This document shows, piece by piece, positions 1-10,934 of a DNA stretch of 64,000 nt; position 1 is the first letter of the stretch, and every line of letters begins with the position of its first letter. The stretch comes from Tillandsia leiboldiana (taxonomy: Eukaryota > Streptophyta > Magnoliopsida > Poales > Bromeliaceae): positions 8,806,854 through 8,870,853 of the forward strand of contig CM055072.1 in NCBI GenBank assembly GCA_029204045.2. The letters run 5' to 3'. The notes under the pieces are model-generated. The model saw nothing but the letters and a program-made list of their open reading frames with translations, was not told where the DNA came from and did not search any database. A program made the translations under genes and the position numbers.

Positions 1-549
1 CATTGGCGGGCGCAGCGACCCGGCTGGGCCGGCGTGAACCGCGGCCCACGGTTCCCGCCGTGGATCGCGATGCCACGCGGCACGCCGCGATTGGCGAGCC
101 CTTGTGCGCAGGGCGCGCGGGGCGCTGACTGGACACGCGGCGCGTTGTGGACAATTCGGGCGCGCACAGTAACGGGCCGGGCCGAATTCAGGCGCCCGAT
201 TCTTGCGCCCGAATCCGGACCCCCTCCTTGGTGGGCTTGGGCTATAAATAGCCATTTGGGGTTTTGTTTGTGGGCTTTTCCTCCGAACTCTTTGGCCCAT
301 TTTCGATAGGGAGCGTTGTCTGCGAGTCTTCTTCGATATTTGGGATTCCAAAGATTTTTGGGTGTCGTGCCATCTGCGTTCTTGTCGACATCGCGAGCTT
401 TGACGCGCCTTGGATACTGAGTTTTTTCGTCGGCGCTTCTTTCGCGAGCTCCCCAGGACTGACGGGAGGGAGTTTTTGGCCGATTTTTGCGGCATCGGTT
501 TCACAAGAGGTAGATTTTCGTTTTCTGTGTTTACCGCTCCTCTTAGTTT
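1..549 (+). mobile_element. Gypsy-type long LTR D1, left segment
   Basis: GC-rich U3-like sequence followed by a TATA box and a T-rich leader. It resembles the stretch around 33361-33480 of the complete gypsy LTR further right: a shared GGGCGCGCACAGT block, then a TATA box. Its start lies outside the window. It stops at the target duplication AGTTT (545-549) and resumes after the Sirevirus-like insertion at 6961. The 91-115 aa frames here run on both strands and have no domain signature. Confidence 0.7.
243..250 (+). promoter_or_regulatory. TATA box of LTR D1
   Basis: TATAAATA lies just downstream of a GC-rich block, in the same arrangement as the TATA boxes of the other long LTRs here. Transcription would start about 30 bp downstream. 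Confidence 0.55.
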
Positions 550-878
550 TGTTACGGCTTTTTGGTATTGGCATATTTCGTGAGTCAAGTCAGTGAGTTG
601 AGTCAGAGTCTTAAAGGGATCAAATTGTCAATCAGCAATCAAAGACTTAGAGAAGATTCAACAAGAGCTCAAGTTGACACCCAGTGTCTTGAGTCTTGAA
701 GATTGAAGTTGAAGAATTGTGGATCAGTTACATCAATCTCAAGAAGAAAGTATTCAAGAGGATCAGGTATGTTTAACTAAATAATTATGGTGATCCGAAT
801 ACTTTCTTATAGTGTAGAAACACTTGGATGAACTTTTAATTGCATAATAATCAAAAACTGGTGTTCGGACTTGTTCAG

Positions 879-1100
879 GATCTGGATCAGAGCCAACGAT
901 CCGGATCCCGAAGGTTGTTGCTTCATACAAGACTTCGATCCGGATCCATGCAATTTCCGATCTGGATCCCGAATGTTAAGTTTTCTGATTTGTATGAACG
1001 ATCCGGATCGGGCAATGCGATCCGGATCCCGAACCATGGTATTTCTGGAATCGTCAATCTCGTTACGACGATCCGGATCGCAGTAAATCCGATCCGGATC
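879..1100. repeat. Cluster of GATCCGGATC palindromes in the 5' LTR
   Basis: Eight copies of the 10-bp palindrome GATCCGGATC (two with one change) start at 879, 898, 937, 959, 1000, 1019, 1070 and 1091, all upstream of the TATA box. The 3' LTR repeats the cluster 5031 bp further on (5910-6131). Palindrome arrays upstream of the LTR promoter are a known Sirevirus trait; a binding-site role is inferred. Confidence 0.85.
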
Positions 1101-1166
1101 GCCGTCCTGAAAATTTCCAGATAAGGTATGTTTTTGATTCTTATCTCTTTCCAAAGGTTTCTAAAC

Positions 1167-1174
1167 TATAAATA
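1167..1174 (+). promoter_or_regulatory. TATA box of the Sirevirus-like 5' LTR
   Basis: TATAAATA about 65 bp after the last palindrome, repeated at 6198-6205 in the 3' LTR. A likely pol II promoter for the genomic RNA. Confidence 0.6.
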
Positions 1175-1926
1175 GACGTTTAGGGTTTCTCAAAAACGTG
1201 GGAGCTACGGCCGATCTTTTTATAAAACTCTTGAGAGCAACCCTAGAGGCTAGGTTTTCATCGTTCTTCTTTATAGCCTCTTTTAGGTCAATTCGATGGT
1301 TCTTTCAAGAACATATCTTTTGTCGAATTGATCTAATCTTTGCTTAGAGATTTCTTCTACGGTTCTTCATTGATAATCTAAGCAAAGGATCACCATCGAA
1401 GTCAATATTCTTATCGACTGAGTTTGCGTCGTGGATTCGACGTGGCATCGTGGATTCGGTGTGCTAAAGGCGTTTCGTGGATTCGAAGCGTGCGTTCGTG
1501 GATTCGAACGTGAGCAGTGGACGTGCAAAATCGGTGGAGCGCGAGGTCCAAGAAATTGAAGGAGGGGTTAAATCCGTGGAGACGGTAATCACCTTGTTAT
1601 TCTTCTTTTCTTAGGGATTGTTATTGCGCGGATATCCAACCGGTCAGCGCAAGGTCCGAAGAAGCTGAAGGAGGGGTTGAGTCCGTGGAGTCGGTAATCA
1701 CCTTGTTATTCTTCTATTCTTAGTGGATTGTTATTGCGTGTTGGTCCCGTGGTTTTTCTCCTGGATTGGAGTTTCCACGTAAATCTCGGTGTGCTGTTTT
1801 TATTTTCCGCATTGGTTTTTATTTTGCACTGAGATTGAGTTTTTAAGTATTACACCTATTCACCCCCCCTCTAGTTGTTTGATAGTACCTATTTAGATCC
1901 TTGTGGATCCATAATAACTCTACAAT

Positions 1927-1938
1927 TGGTATCAGAGC
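1927..1938 (+). other. Primer-binding site (initiator Met tRNA)
   Basis: TGGTATCAGAGC starts two bases after the 5' LTR end and matches the 3' end of initiator methionine tRNA, the usual plant copia primer. Confidence 0.9.
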
Positions 1939-1961
1939 GGGTTTTAGGTTTATCTATCTTG

Positions 1962-3920
1962 ATGGGTGAAAGTGGTAATATTTATAGACATCCTCTTTTT
2001 GATGGGACTAATTATGCTTATTGGAAAGTGCGGATGAGAGCTTTTCTCATCGCAATTGATGAGCGAGTATGGCAATCCGTGGAATGCGGTTGGGTGCATC
2101 CTGTTGAGGAAGTAGGAAATTCTACTACCCCAAAACCTCGCTCTAGATGGTCCAAAGAGGAATTTGAAAGATCTTCTTACAATGGGAAAGGTATGAACGC
2201 TTTATTTAATTCTCTTTCCTCGACTGAGTTCACAAGAATTTCCGCGTGTGAAACCGCGAAGGAAATTTGGGATATTCTCAAAATTACACATGAGGGTACT
2301 AATCTTGTAAAAATTCAAAAGCTCCAGATGCTTACAAGTCAATTTGACTCTATTCATATGGAAGGGCATGAATTGTTTACAGATTATTACACTAGACTTC
2401 AAGATGTAATAAATACATGTGCTAATTTAGGAGAAAAGATCCCGGAGTCGAAAATTGTAAGAAAGATACTTCGGACTCTTCCGGAACGGTTTAGGGCAAA
2501 GGTTACCGCCATTGAAACCGTTAGTCATCCGGATGAGATGAGTGTAGAGGAATTAGTAGGTGCTTTGCAAACTTATGAAATGACTTTTCCTACTAATCAA
2601 GTTTCTTCCAAGTCTTCTTCTAAGCTTACAGGTATTGCATTCAAATCAACAAAGGAAGAAGATAGCGAATCAAGTTCCGACGATGAAATATCTTTTGCCG
2701 ATTTTGAAGAACAATTGGCGCGGATCGTAAAGAAATTTCGTCGAAAATTTTGGAAGAATCGAACCGATGGATCTTCATCCATGAAATCTTCTAAAGGATC
2801 ATCGGGTTCTAAATCCTCTAAACTCAAAAGCTTTGCAAAACCTTCTAAAGAAAAAGAAAAAGATGATTTCGAAGGGGAAATCCAATGCTATCGATGCAAA
2901 GGCTACGGCCATTTTTCAATGGATTGTCCTTCTAAGAAATCATATAAAAAGAAGGCTTTGCAAGCGAAAACTTGGGACGATTCTACTTCTAATGAATCGA
3001 CCTCAAGTATAGAGGAAAAAATCGTTGCTTCTCATGCCTCTCATTTTCCCTCTTCTAATAATTGTTTATCATCTTTAGTCACTGACTCTACTCCTTTGAT
3101 TTTGTATGAAACATCAACAACCGGCGGAGAGTCATCAAGTGAGGGGGAGTCGGACGAGGAAGAACTCGTTGAGGCATATCAACAACTTCTTGCGGAATCT
3201 AAGAAGATGGCCAAACATATCAAGAAGTTGAGAAAGCAACGACTTGAGAATCAAGACGAGAATCATGCTTTAAAGATCAAACTTCATGATCTCGAGGAGG
3301 AACGAGAGCTTTTATTGAATAATAATAAAATCCTCCAAGAAAAGATAAATCAATCGGAAACGGTCGTTAATTCCCATATTGACAAGATTGATTTTCTAGA
3401 AAAACAGTTTGAGGAGATTCATGTCACCAACCAAGCATTGACCAAACAAGTTCATCAACTTAAATCCGACATACAAAGGATCTCAACCGATTCCAAGAAA
3501 CTTGAGTGTATGTCCGGTTTAGGTCAAACAAGTAAGGTTGGTTTGGGATTCAAAAAGGACCAAACTGTGCATGCTTCAAGTTCCACAATGAAATTGAAAG
3601 GAAGAACTTGTCACTTATGTGGACTTGAAGGACATTTGGTGAGGGATTGCCCGAAAAAGAGAAAGAAAAATCCTTCGGCAACTTCATCTACGGAGCGGAC
3701 TCAACGGACTCAAAAGACACATCAAGTCAAAAGAGTTCACTCAATCCATCAAAGGTCCGAGCCACATCATCAATCATACAAGTGGATCATTGCAAGGCAA
3801 AGACCTAAGGTGGATCAACAGTCAAAGCTGACAACCCCCGGCCACAACGAATCAAGACAACCCAAAATCCAGCGATTTTGGATTCGGAAAGGTGATATCT
3901 TTCCTTGTCTTAAGTTCTAA
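1962..3920 (+). CDS. Retrotransposon Gag-like protein, Sirevirus type
   Basis: An intact 652-aa capsid/nucleocapsid protein that would package element RNA in cytoplasmic virus-like particles. The N-terminal domain opens with the copia Gag signature FDGTNYAYWKVRMRAFL near residues 13-29. A Ser-rich acidic linker follows, then a CCHC zinc knuckle (residues 309-322, C-X2-C-X4-H-X4-C), a heptad-rich stretch predicted as coiled coil (about 400-508), a second CCHC knuckle (550-563) and a basic tail. I chose ATG 1962 because the frame open from 1875 begins inside the LTR and runs through the primer-binding site. Usually Gag leads into pol; here non-coding sequence follows the stop. No internal stop or frameshift, in keeping with recent activity. 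Confidence 0.85.
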   Translation: MGESGNIYRHPLFDGTNYAYWKVRMRAFLIAIDERVWQSVECGWVHPVEEVGNSTTPKPRSRWSKEEFERSSYNGKGMNALFNSLSSTEFTRISACETAKEIWDILKITHEGTNLVKIQKLQMLTSQFDSIHMEGHELFTDYYTRLQDVINTCANLGEKIPESKIVRKILRTLPERFRAKVTAIETVSHPDEMSVEELVGALQTYEMTFPTNQVSSKSSSKLTGIAFKSTKEEDSESSSDDEISFADFEEQLARIVKKFRRKFWKNRTDGSSSMKSSKGSSGSKSSKLKSFAKPSKEKEKDDFEGEIQCYRCKGYGHFSMDCPSKKSYKKKALQAKTWDDSTSNESTSSIEEKIVASHASHFPSSNNCLSSLVTDSTPLILYETSTTGGESSSEGESDEEELVEAYQQLLAESKKMAKHIKKLRKQRLENQDENHALKIKLHDLEEERELLLNNNKILQEKINQSETVVNSHIDKIDFLEKQFEEIHVTNQALTKQVHQLKSDIQRISTDSKKLECMSGLGQTSKVGLGFKKDQTVHASSSTMKLKGRTCHLCGLEGHLVRDCPKKRKKNPSATSSTERTQRTQKTHQVKRVHSIHQRSEPHHQSYKWIIARQRPKVDQQSKLTTPGHNESRQPKIQRFWIRKGDIFPCLKF

Positions 3921-5074
3921 ATAGCTTATGACTGTATGTAATGCTTTGATTGGTTTTTCCCTTCATATCTTTCTTAATCTTTGCATTACATGTTTTTCAA
4001 TGCTCTTCGTTTTTATACTTTGTTTTTGAACAAAAGGATTTTTAATGAACAAGTGCATTGAATGAAAAGGGCTTTCACTTTCATTCACTCCAAATTAATT
4101 TTATATGGATTATCAACTTTACTTCATAATCATAATCTTGAAGATACTTCATTATAGGAGTTTTTGATATTATAAGCATCAAATTTTAGAAATCATGTGT
4201 GATCTTCAGATGCTTAATCTATCTCGGTTGTGTGAGTTCTTTGTGATAAACATGAGACAACCGATTGACTAAAATTTGGGATTTAATTCTTTCACGTAAG
4301 AGATTGCCTTCTTACAAGGGTAAATAATTGAATTATGAAAGATGTGGAAAGAGTTACATCCGAAAGGAGTGTGAAAACTACCACCACATGCTGGAAAGAG
4401 CTGCCACCCCGGTCGTCCGGTTTGTGTGTGAAGCTACCACATGTTATGGATGCTTGATAGTATTTTATGAGAAAATCTTTAGTTGAAGCATTTGGAGATT
4501 TATATGCAAAACTCTTATATTTTGAACAATCTCCTGGTTGGTATAAGGTGGAATAGTTGAAAGATGCTCAAAGAGCTACCCTTAGGTATTTTAGTGCTTA
4601 TCTCAAATTTGAAAGGGTAAGAAATCAAATTGATGTCATTTGGAAATCTCTGTAAGTCATCTTTGTAAATCCGTTACATCTTGATAGAGTTTGGATCTCA
4701 AGATTATTTTTGATGACTTGTGTTTGATGAATATAACATGAAAAACGGTTTATAATGTTTTACCTTTATTTTTCATGATTTTGGAGTAAATCTTTTTAAT
4801 TTTGTGAAATTAATTGGATTGAATGACATCTGTGTGAATTCACTATTTAAAGCACTTAAATTGATTTCTTGATGGAATACAAATCGGTATTTGAAAAGAT
4901 TCTAAAATCTGGATTTGTTTCAAGAAATTATTTGATTTTTGCTTTCTGGTATAGGTACGGAATCTGCATTTTTGTTATATACCAGAACTGAGTTTTTATC
5001 TCTCTTTCTCTATGAACTAATATTGTTAGTGATTTACTTTTGTCTAGTATGTTCACTGTTTGACAATTTGTGAC

Positions 5075-5250
5075 AAAAAGGGGGAGAAGAGAAATGATCG
5101 GAGATGAGATCATCAAGAGAGTACAAACGAAAATGAAAAAATGGGGGAGAACGGAAAATGATGATCGTATCACAAAGGGGGAGAACATAGATGCTCAAGA
5201 ACATGGAGAACATGGAAAACATGTTAGAGATGCTCAAGATAGGGGGAGAC
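5075..5250 (+). repeat. Multiple internal polypurine-tract-like motifs
   Basis: Four GGGGGAGA-type motifs lie at 5075-5091, 5141-5152, 5174-5186 and 5241-5250, upstream of the terminal tract. Repeated PPT copies before the 3' LTR are described for Sireviruses. Confidence 0.75.
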
Positions 5251-5568
5251 AAAGAAAAAATTGAAAGAGCCGAAAAACAAAAGAACCAAAAGGAAGACGG
5301 ATCAAATGTAGGATTTTAATTTCTAACAACTAACGTTTGATTTTGTTTGGAGTTTTGTTTTGCAGGAATTACATCACTTTAAGACTCCAAGTCCTAAGTC
5401 ATAGAGTATGTTCTAGGACTGTTTGGTTCAAATGTAATTTTGTATTTATTGGATCTTTCACGCAAAGAAAATCAATGTTTTGGTGATGACATTGAGTTTC
5501 GATTTTTTGGTTTAAGATGAGTGACTTGAGCGCTTTTATGTATTTTTGGGTTTTGTCACGAAATTGCC

Positions 5569-5580
5569 AAAGGGGGAGAT
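5569..5580 (+). other. Polypurine tract
   Basis: AAAGGGGGAGAT directly abuts the 3' LTR, where plus-strand DNA synthesis would start. Confidence 0.85.
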
Positions 5581-6955
5581 TGTTACGGCTTTTTGGTATT
5601 GGCATATTTCGTGAGTCAAGTCAGTGAGTTGAGTCAGAGTCTTAAAGGGATCAAATTGTCAATCAGCAATCAAAGACTTAGAGAAGATTCAACAAGAGCT
5701 CAAGTTGACACCCAGTGTCTTGAGTCTTGAAGATTGAAGTTGAAGAATTGTGGATCAGTTACATCAATCTCAAGAAGAAAGTATTCAAGAGGATCAGGTA
5801 TGTTTAACTAAATAATTATGGTGATCCGAATACTTTCTTATAGTGTAGAAACACTTGGATGAACTTTTAATTGCATAATAATCAAAAACTGGTGTTCGGA
5901 CTTGTTCAGGATCCGGATCAGAGCCAACGATCCGGATCCCGAAGGTTGTTGCTTCATACAAGACTTCGATCCGGATCCATGCAATTTCCGATCTGGATCC
6001 CGAATGTTAAGTTTTCTGATTTGTATGAACGATCCGGATCGGGCAATGCGATCCGGATCCCGAACCATGGTATTTCTGGAATCGTCAATCTCGTTACGAC
6101 GATCCAGATCGCAGTAAATCCGATCCGGATCGCCGTCCTGAAAATTTCCAGATAAGGTATGTTTTTGATTCTTATCTCTTTCCAAAGGTTTCTAAACTAT
6201 AAATAGACGTTTAGGGTTTCTCAAAAACGTGGGAGCTACGGCCGATCTTTTTATAAAACTCTTGAGAGCAACCCTAGAGGCTAGGTTTTCATCGTTCTTC
6301 TTTATAGCCTCTTTTAGGTCAATTCGATGGTTCTTTCAAGAACATATCTTTTGTCGAATTGATCTAATCTTTGCTTAGAGATTTCTTCTACGGTTCTTCA
6401 TTGATAATCTAAGCAAAGGATCACCATCGAAGTCAATATTCTTATCGACTGAGTTTGCGTCGTGGATTCGACGTGGCATCGTGGATTCGGTGTGCTAAAG
6501 GCGTTTCGTGGATTCGAAGCGTGCGTTCGTGGATTCGAACGTGAGCAGTGGACGTGCAAAATCGGTGGAGCGCGAGGTCCAAGAAATTGAAGGAGGGGTT
6601 AAATCCGTGGAGACGGTAATCACCTTGTTATTCTTCTTTTCTTAGGGATTGTTATTGCGCGGATATCCAACCGGTCAGCGCAAGGTCCGAAGAAGCTGAA
6701 TGAGGGGTTGAGTCCGTGGAGTCGGTAATCACCTTGTTATTTTTCTATTCTTAGTGGATTGTTATTGCGTGTTGGTCCCGTGGTTTTTCTCCTGGATTGG
6801 AGTTTCCACGTAAATCTCGGTGTGCTGTTTTTATTTTCCGCATTGGTTTTTATTTTGCACTGAGATTGAGTTTTTAAGTATTACACCTATTCACCCCCCC
6901 TCTAGTTGTTTGATAGTACCTATTTAGATCCTTGTGGATCCATAATAACTCTACA
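5581..6955 (+). repeat. 3' LTR of the Sirevirus-like element
   Basis: Same length as the 5' LTR and about 99.7% identical by eye. Followed directly by the AGTTT target duplication. Confidence 0.9.
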
Positions 6956-6960
6956 AGTTT

Positions 6961-9348
6961 TGGATTTTTATTGGAGTATTTGGAGCATTTTTGAACCCCT
7001 TTCTTGCTGCTGGTTTTCCTGGACCCCTCGAGCTTGTTTAATTTTTATCTCCATGCTCGGTTATCGGATTTCGGCCTGTGAGGACTTGATCGACATCTAC
7101 GCTTCGTGAGAATCACAGCCATATTTTTATTGGAATTTTTGGAGATCATCTCGCAGGTGATATTTTGGCTTCTTTCGGACTGATCTTTCCACAGATTTGT
7201 GATCGTGGGGATTTTTGCTTACCGCGATGTTTGGACTGTATCTTTGTGCCCATGAGGAGTTTTTAGGTGTTTTTGGACTCGTTGGAATCGTGACAACCTG
7301 AGGATTATCCACGTTCAGTTTGGACCTTGGATCGACACGCACTTTCAGGTGGGTTGCTTCGTCTCCAAAACCGGTGGACGGTTCTCTAATTCTATTGAAT
7401 AGAATTGCATGCATGATTGCGAGGGAGTTAGGAAGCATGTTAGAGTGAGAGATGATACTTTCTTGTGTTGTTACCGAGTTCATGTCGACTAATGCTTCCT
7501 AGTTGTATTAACAAATATTATTATTGGAACTTCACCTAGCACCCTGTCATATGATTTATGTTCAACCAGACTAGTAGAAAACTCTCACTTGGGCTAGGTT
7601 TACTTATGCTTTAGACATCCACACTTTACATTCTATCCCTGGACATAGTGTTTTCCTCGCTCGGGTAGTGGACTGAGTGGTCGGAATTTCTCTTAGTGTA
7701 GAATGCATGTTACACTCGTGGTTGGGGGCAGAGTGGAGTCTGGTAGATGTAGCTAGTCTTGTACCAGTGGCGGGAGCCGTTTGGGTAAACGGTGGTCCCG
7801 AGTTGTCGAGTTCTTCGATTTATTTATCGCCACTGTGTTCGTGGCAGTGGTGTACCAATGATAGCAGGACCTTGAACCCAGAATCTTTTTGGACACATGA
7901 TTTTAGTCACCCAATATTTTTCTTCCAAACATCGAAGGGTTGCCGGAGTCTGTTCTTGTTTGATTAGGCGAAGGCATTGGCCTTTTGGGGTTTGGGAATA
8001 AAACTTGTTTTCTAACTGATTTTCCTAAAAAGAGCTAAAAATCATTAAAATGGCTTTTCTCAAATCAAGATGGGTTTATAAAAAGAAAAATGAACTACTT
8101 TTAATCCTCACCCCGAGGGGGTTCGAGTGAAAATGGTTTTTAGTAAGAAATGTCACATTTTCTTGTAAACTTCCTCACCTAGGAGGGTTCGAGTGATCTG
8201 GATTCTAAGGGTTGTTCCTTCTTTGGGTCGAGAACAATGAGAGGCTATGCCTAGAGCCTGTTCTTGTTTGATTTGGATTGTAGTTTCTAGTCTTTCAGAG
8301 TTTTCGGGCCCTTCATTGTTGTCGGCTATGGAGTATACCCAGCTAGTGAGTTTGCATGTTGAGTTGATGTCCTGTTGTGGGAGCCGTCGGGTTGACGGTG
8401 GTCCCGGCTGTTGAGTATTTCCAGCTAGTGAGTTAGAGATGTGATGTTGGTTACTATCGATCTTGTTGATCGTGGATTTGGATTATAGCCTGCATGAGCC
8501 ATATTGAGCTCAACAGAGATGTGCGGATACTTTCCTCGGTGGGGTCGTGCCCCTCGAGTGCCGCTCCGGTGCTGGGCCTGTTACTTTACTATCGCGACTT
8601 GTCGACGCAGTCCCTCTGGCTCAGCCAGTTTTGGCAGTCACGGACGCCCTACGTTAGTCCAGTCCTCCGTGGATGTAACGGCAGTAGGTCGCCGCAGGTT
8701 TGACTGCACCCCATGTGGCAGTCACTGTGATTAGGTTGATTGTGTATATTGGGTTAGAGTCGATGCATCATTTTTATCTGTATCACCCTTTGAGCATTGT
8801 AGATAGAGGCATGATAGCTGTAGATTTCTTTCCAGCCTATCTTTACATTATTTCAGTTTTCATGTTATCTTATGCCTCTAGTAGACTTAGTGGGCAGACC
8901 GTCGGGCTTGGTGGCGGTACCCACTGAGAACTACGTGACGGTGTAGTTCTCACACCCGCTGTGGTGACAGGTTTTTCCGAGGTAGCTGTTTCGGCTTCTG
9001 TTCGAGCGGAGACAGCAGTTCGAGGTGAGAGAGTCGCGAGCTAGTTCCCTACCCGTCCTTGGAGTATAGTGGTACCCTTTCTGAAGCTTTGTAGTACAGT
9101 CTGCTGGATTATAGTAGATAGTTACTTTGAGAGTGTTATCTTTGAGAGATTTATGTATTGTGAGGTTCAGATCTGTACTATTTGGAGTTGTACATTTATG
9201 TATTAGTAGTTTATTTTACAGCTCTGATATTTGTATAGTCGTAGTTTTATCTTTTGCATGTTAGACACTTCGTCCATACGGGGCTTTCCGTATGGGCGGC
9301 GGATCTGTTGGCGGGCCTGGGTCGCAGTTTCGACCCTAGGGCGTGACA
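6961..9348 (+). mobile_element. Gypsy-type long LTR D1, right segment
   Basis: Continuation of 1-549 after the Sirevirus-like insertion. It parallels the gypsy LTR at 32488-36561: a TTTTTATTGGA leader block (near 7130), the GGGCTAGG block (near 7590), a TGGGCAGACCGTCGGG block (near 8891), and the end GGCGGATCTGTTGGCGGGC...GGGCGTGACA (9300-9348). No primer-binding site follows, so this is a solo or 3' LTR. Small frames of 60-118 aa have no homology that I recognise. Confidence 0.7.
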
Positions 9349-10566
9349 GTTTAAGCTTGAGAACATGTATGATTAGAATATACTACTTTTGATTGGAAGC
9401 AAGCATGATAAATTTTGTCCTCGTTATGTTGGTTCAGATTTATGCATAATATGGTTATAGGTTTTTGTATTACTTCTGATACATGTTAAAATGTGGAACT
9501 TGACCTAGCACCCCGTCACATACTGCATGTTTAACCAGACTAGTAGAAAATCCTCACTTGGGCTAGGTTTATTTATGCTTTAGACACTCCCACACATTCT
9601 TTCTCTTTTCCTGGGCTTAGAGTTTTCCTCGCCCGGGTAGTAGGCCGGGTGGTCGGGTTGTTGTGGGATGCTCGGTGCACTCGTGCCGGGAGGGCCGAGT
9701 GGAGTCTGGTAGCTGTGTTTAGACCAGTGCTAGTGTCGGGAGCTGTTTGGGTAGACGGTAGTTCCGGACCGTCGAGTATCTTTCGGTCAGTGTTGTTGGA
9801 AACCATTTGGGTTAACGGTGGTCCCGGGTCGTGGAGTGTCGTCCGACCAGTCTTGTTAGCCCTTGAGATGTTGGTTGATCCTGGCTGTGGAGTATCTCCA
9901 GCCGTGAGTATAGTGTGGCGAGTTGGGTGTCTCGTTTTGGGAGCCATTTGGGTTGACAGTGGTCCCGGCTGTTGAGTACCTCCGGCCAGTGGGTTAGCGT
10001 CACGAGTTGGTTGGGTTCGCTAGTGTCTCGAGATTTGTGAGGGCTTTGCTAGTTGAGTCATCGAGAGTACTCCGACCTATGTGTGAGATGCTTGAGTATT
10101 TTGAGTCTGTCCATTCTGAGAGAAAGTGTGGATTTTGACTATAGCCTGCATGTACCAATGTTCGATACTCTATACTGCGCCGTTTTCCTCAGTTGGGGTC
10201 GCTCCCCGTGAGATGTCGTTGTGGATGCGATGTTTGGCCTGTTGAGGCAGTTTTCCGTAGTGGATGCGATGTTGGGCTTGTTGAGGCAGTTTTGCGCGAA
10301 GGGTGAGTTAGTCCGTGTGGGACGCCCTAAATAAGTCCAGTCCTCCGTGGATGTAATGGCAGTGGGTAGGCGTAGGCTTGACTGGATCCTATGTGGTAGT
10401 CAGTTCGATTGGGTCGATCGAGCACCTCGTGCTCGAGTGGTTAAATGTCTTTTCATCTGTATCACCTATTGAGCATTTAGATAGAGGCATGATAGCTGTA
10501 GAGTTATTTCCAGCTTTTCATATTCAGTTTTTATTGCATTGTTATCTTATGCCTCTAGTAGACTTA
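9349..10566 (+). mobile_element. Gypsy-type long LTR D2, left segment
   Basis: Starts abruptly at the end of D1 and aligns with D1's interior (block CACCTAGCACC/GACCTAGCACC, GGGCTAGG, TTATGCCTCTAGTAGACTTA). D1 therefore appears inserted in D2, whose 5' part would lie left of the window. GTTTA (9349-9353) is the expected right copy of the target duplication. Interrupted at 10566 by the Harbinger element. Confidence 0.65.
9730..9990 (+). repeat. Degenerate minisatellite in LTR D2
   Basis: About four imperfect units with the pattern GGGAGC..TTTGGGT..ACGGT..TCC..GTCGAGTA..CCGGCCAGTG, roughly 60-80 bp each. Single units occur in D1 (7760-7810, 8385-8420) and in the 4.07-kb gypsy LTR near 35595. 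Confidence 0.5.
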
Positions 10567-10596
10567 GGCCCCGTTTGGCCTAGATTCTGAAAAAGT
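10567..10596 (+). repeat. Left terminal inverted repeat, Harbinger
   Basis: Roughly 30 bp sharing GTTTGGCC and A5GT blocks with the reverse complement of the right end; subterminal AAAAGTGATTT repeats follow. Confidence 0.75.
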
Positions 10597-10934
10597 AATT
10601 TCTAGAGAAGTGATTTTGGTTTGGAAAAGTGATTTCTGCTAAAAGCTGTAGAACGTTTGGCTGAGCTAACAAAAATGTGATTTTGCTGAAGTGATGTTAA
10701 AAAGCTGTTTGGTATTTTTTTTTTTTTTTTGCTGAAAGTGATTTTGTAACACTATTTAACATTAGTAATTATTAATACTAATTAATATTACATGCCAATA
10801 TTTATTTTAAAAAGTGCATGCTAATACTTGTAAAAAAAGTACATAAATATATTCAATAATAGATATCAAGTTATTAATAACTATTCTTAGTATAACAAAA
10901 ATGGATAATAGTAAATATCTATAAGAATAACAAT

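Larger units (their letters stand above)
550..1924 (+). repeat. 5' LTR of the Sirevirus-like element
   Basis: Begins TGTTACGG and ends CTCTACA. It holds the palindrome cluster at 879-1100, a TATA box at 1167-1174, a C tract near 1864-1871, and direct repeats of GTGGATTCG near 1430-1510 and of a GTCCGTGGAG-containing block near 1550-1740. Ends are fixed by matching the 3' LTR and by the flanking AGTTT. Confidence 0.9.
3921..5580 (+). other. Non-coding 3' interior of the Sirevirus-like element
   Basis: AT-rich, with no frame above 90 codons and no pol or env-like remnant that I can see. Its last 500 bp hold several polypurine motifs. It replaces the roughly 4-kb pol region of an autonomous copia element. 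Confidence 0.7.
550..6955 (+). mobile_element. Non-autonomous Sirevirus-like copia element, gag only
   Basis: A complete LTR element: two 1375-bp LTRs (550-1924, 5581-6955), perfect 5-bp target duplication AGTTT (545-549, 6956-6960), a primer-binding site, a polypurine tract and one long gag frame. The 3656-bp interior has no protease, integrase, reverse transcriptase or RNase H. Sirevirus features are the LTR end with a C7 tract (TTCACCCCCCC), palindromic repeats in the LTR, and several polypurine copies before the 3' LTR. I count about four substitutions between the LTRs by eye (near 880, 1076, 1662 and 1702), so the insertion is recent. It must have moved with enzymes from elsewhere. Confidence 0.88.

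Noticed and set aside
1875..1961. N-terminal extension of the Sirevirus-like gag
   Set aside because: Starts within the LTR and runs through the primer-binding site; ATG 1962 is the first sensible start.
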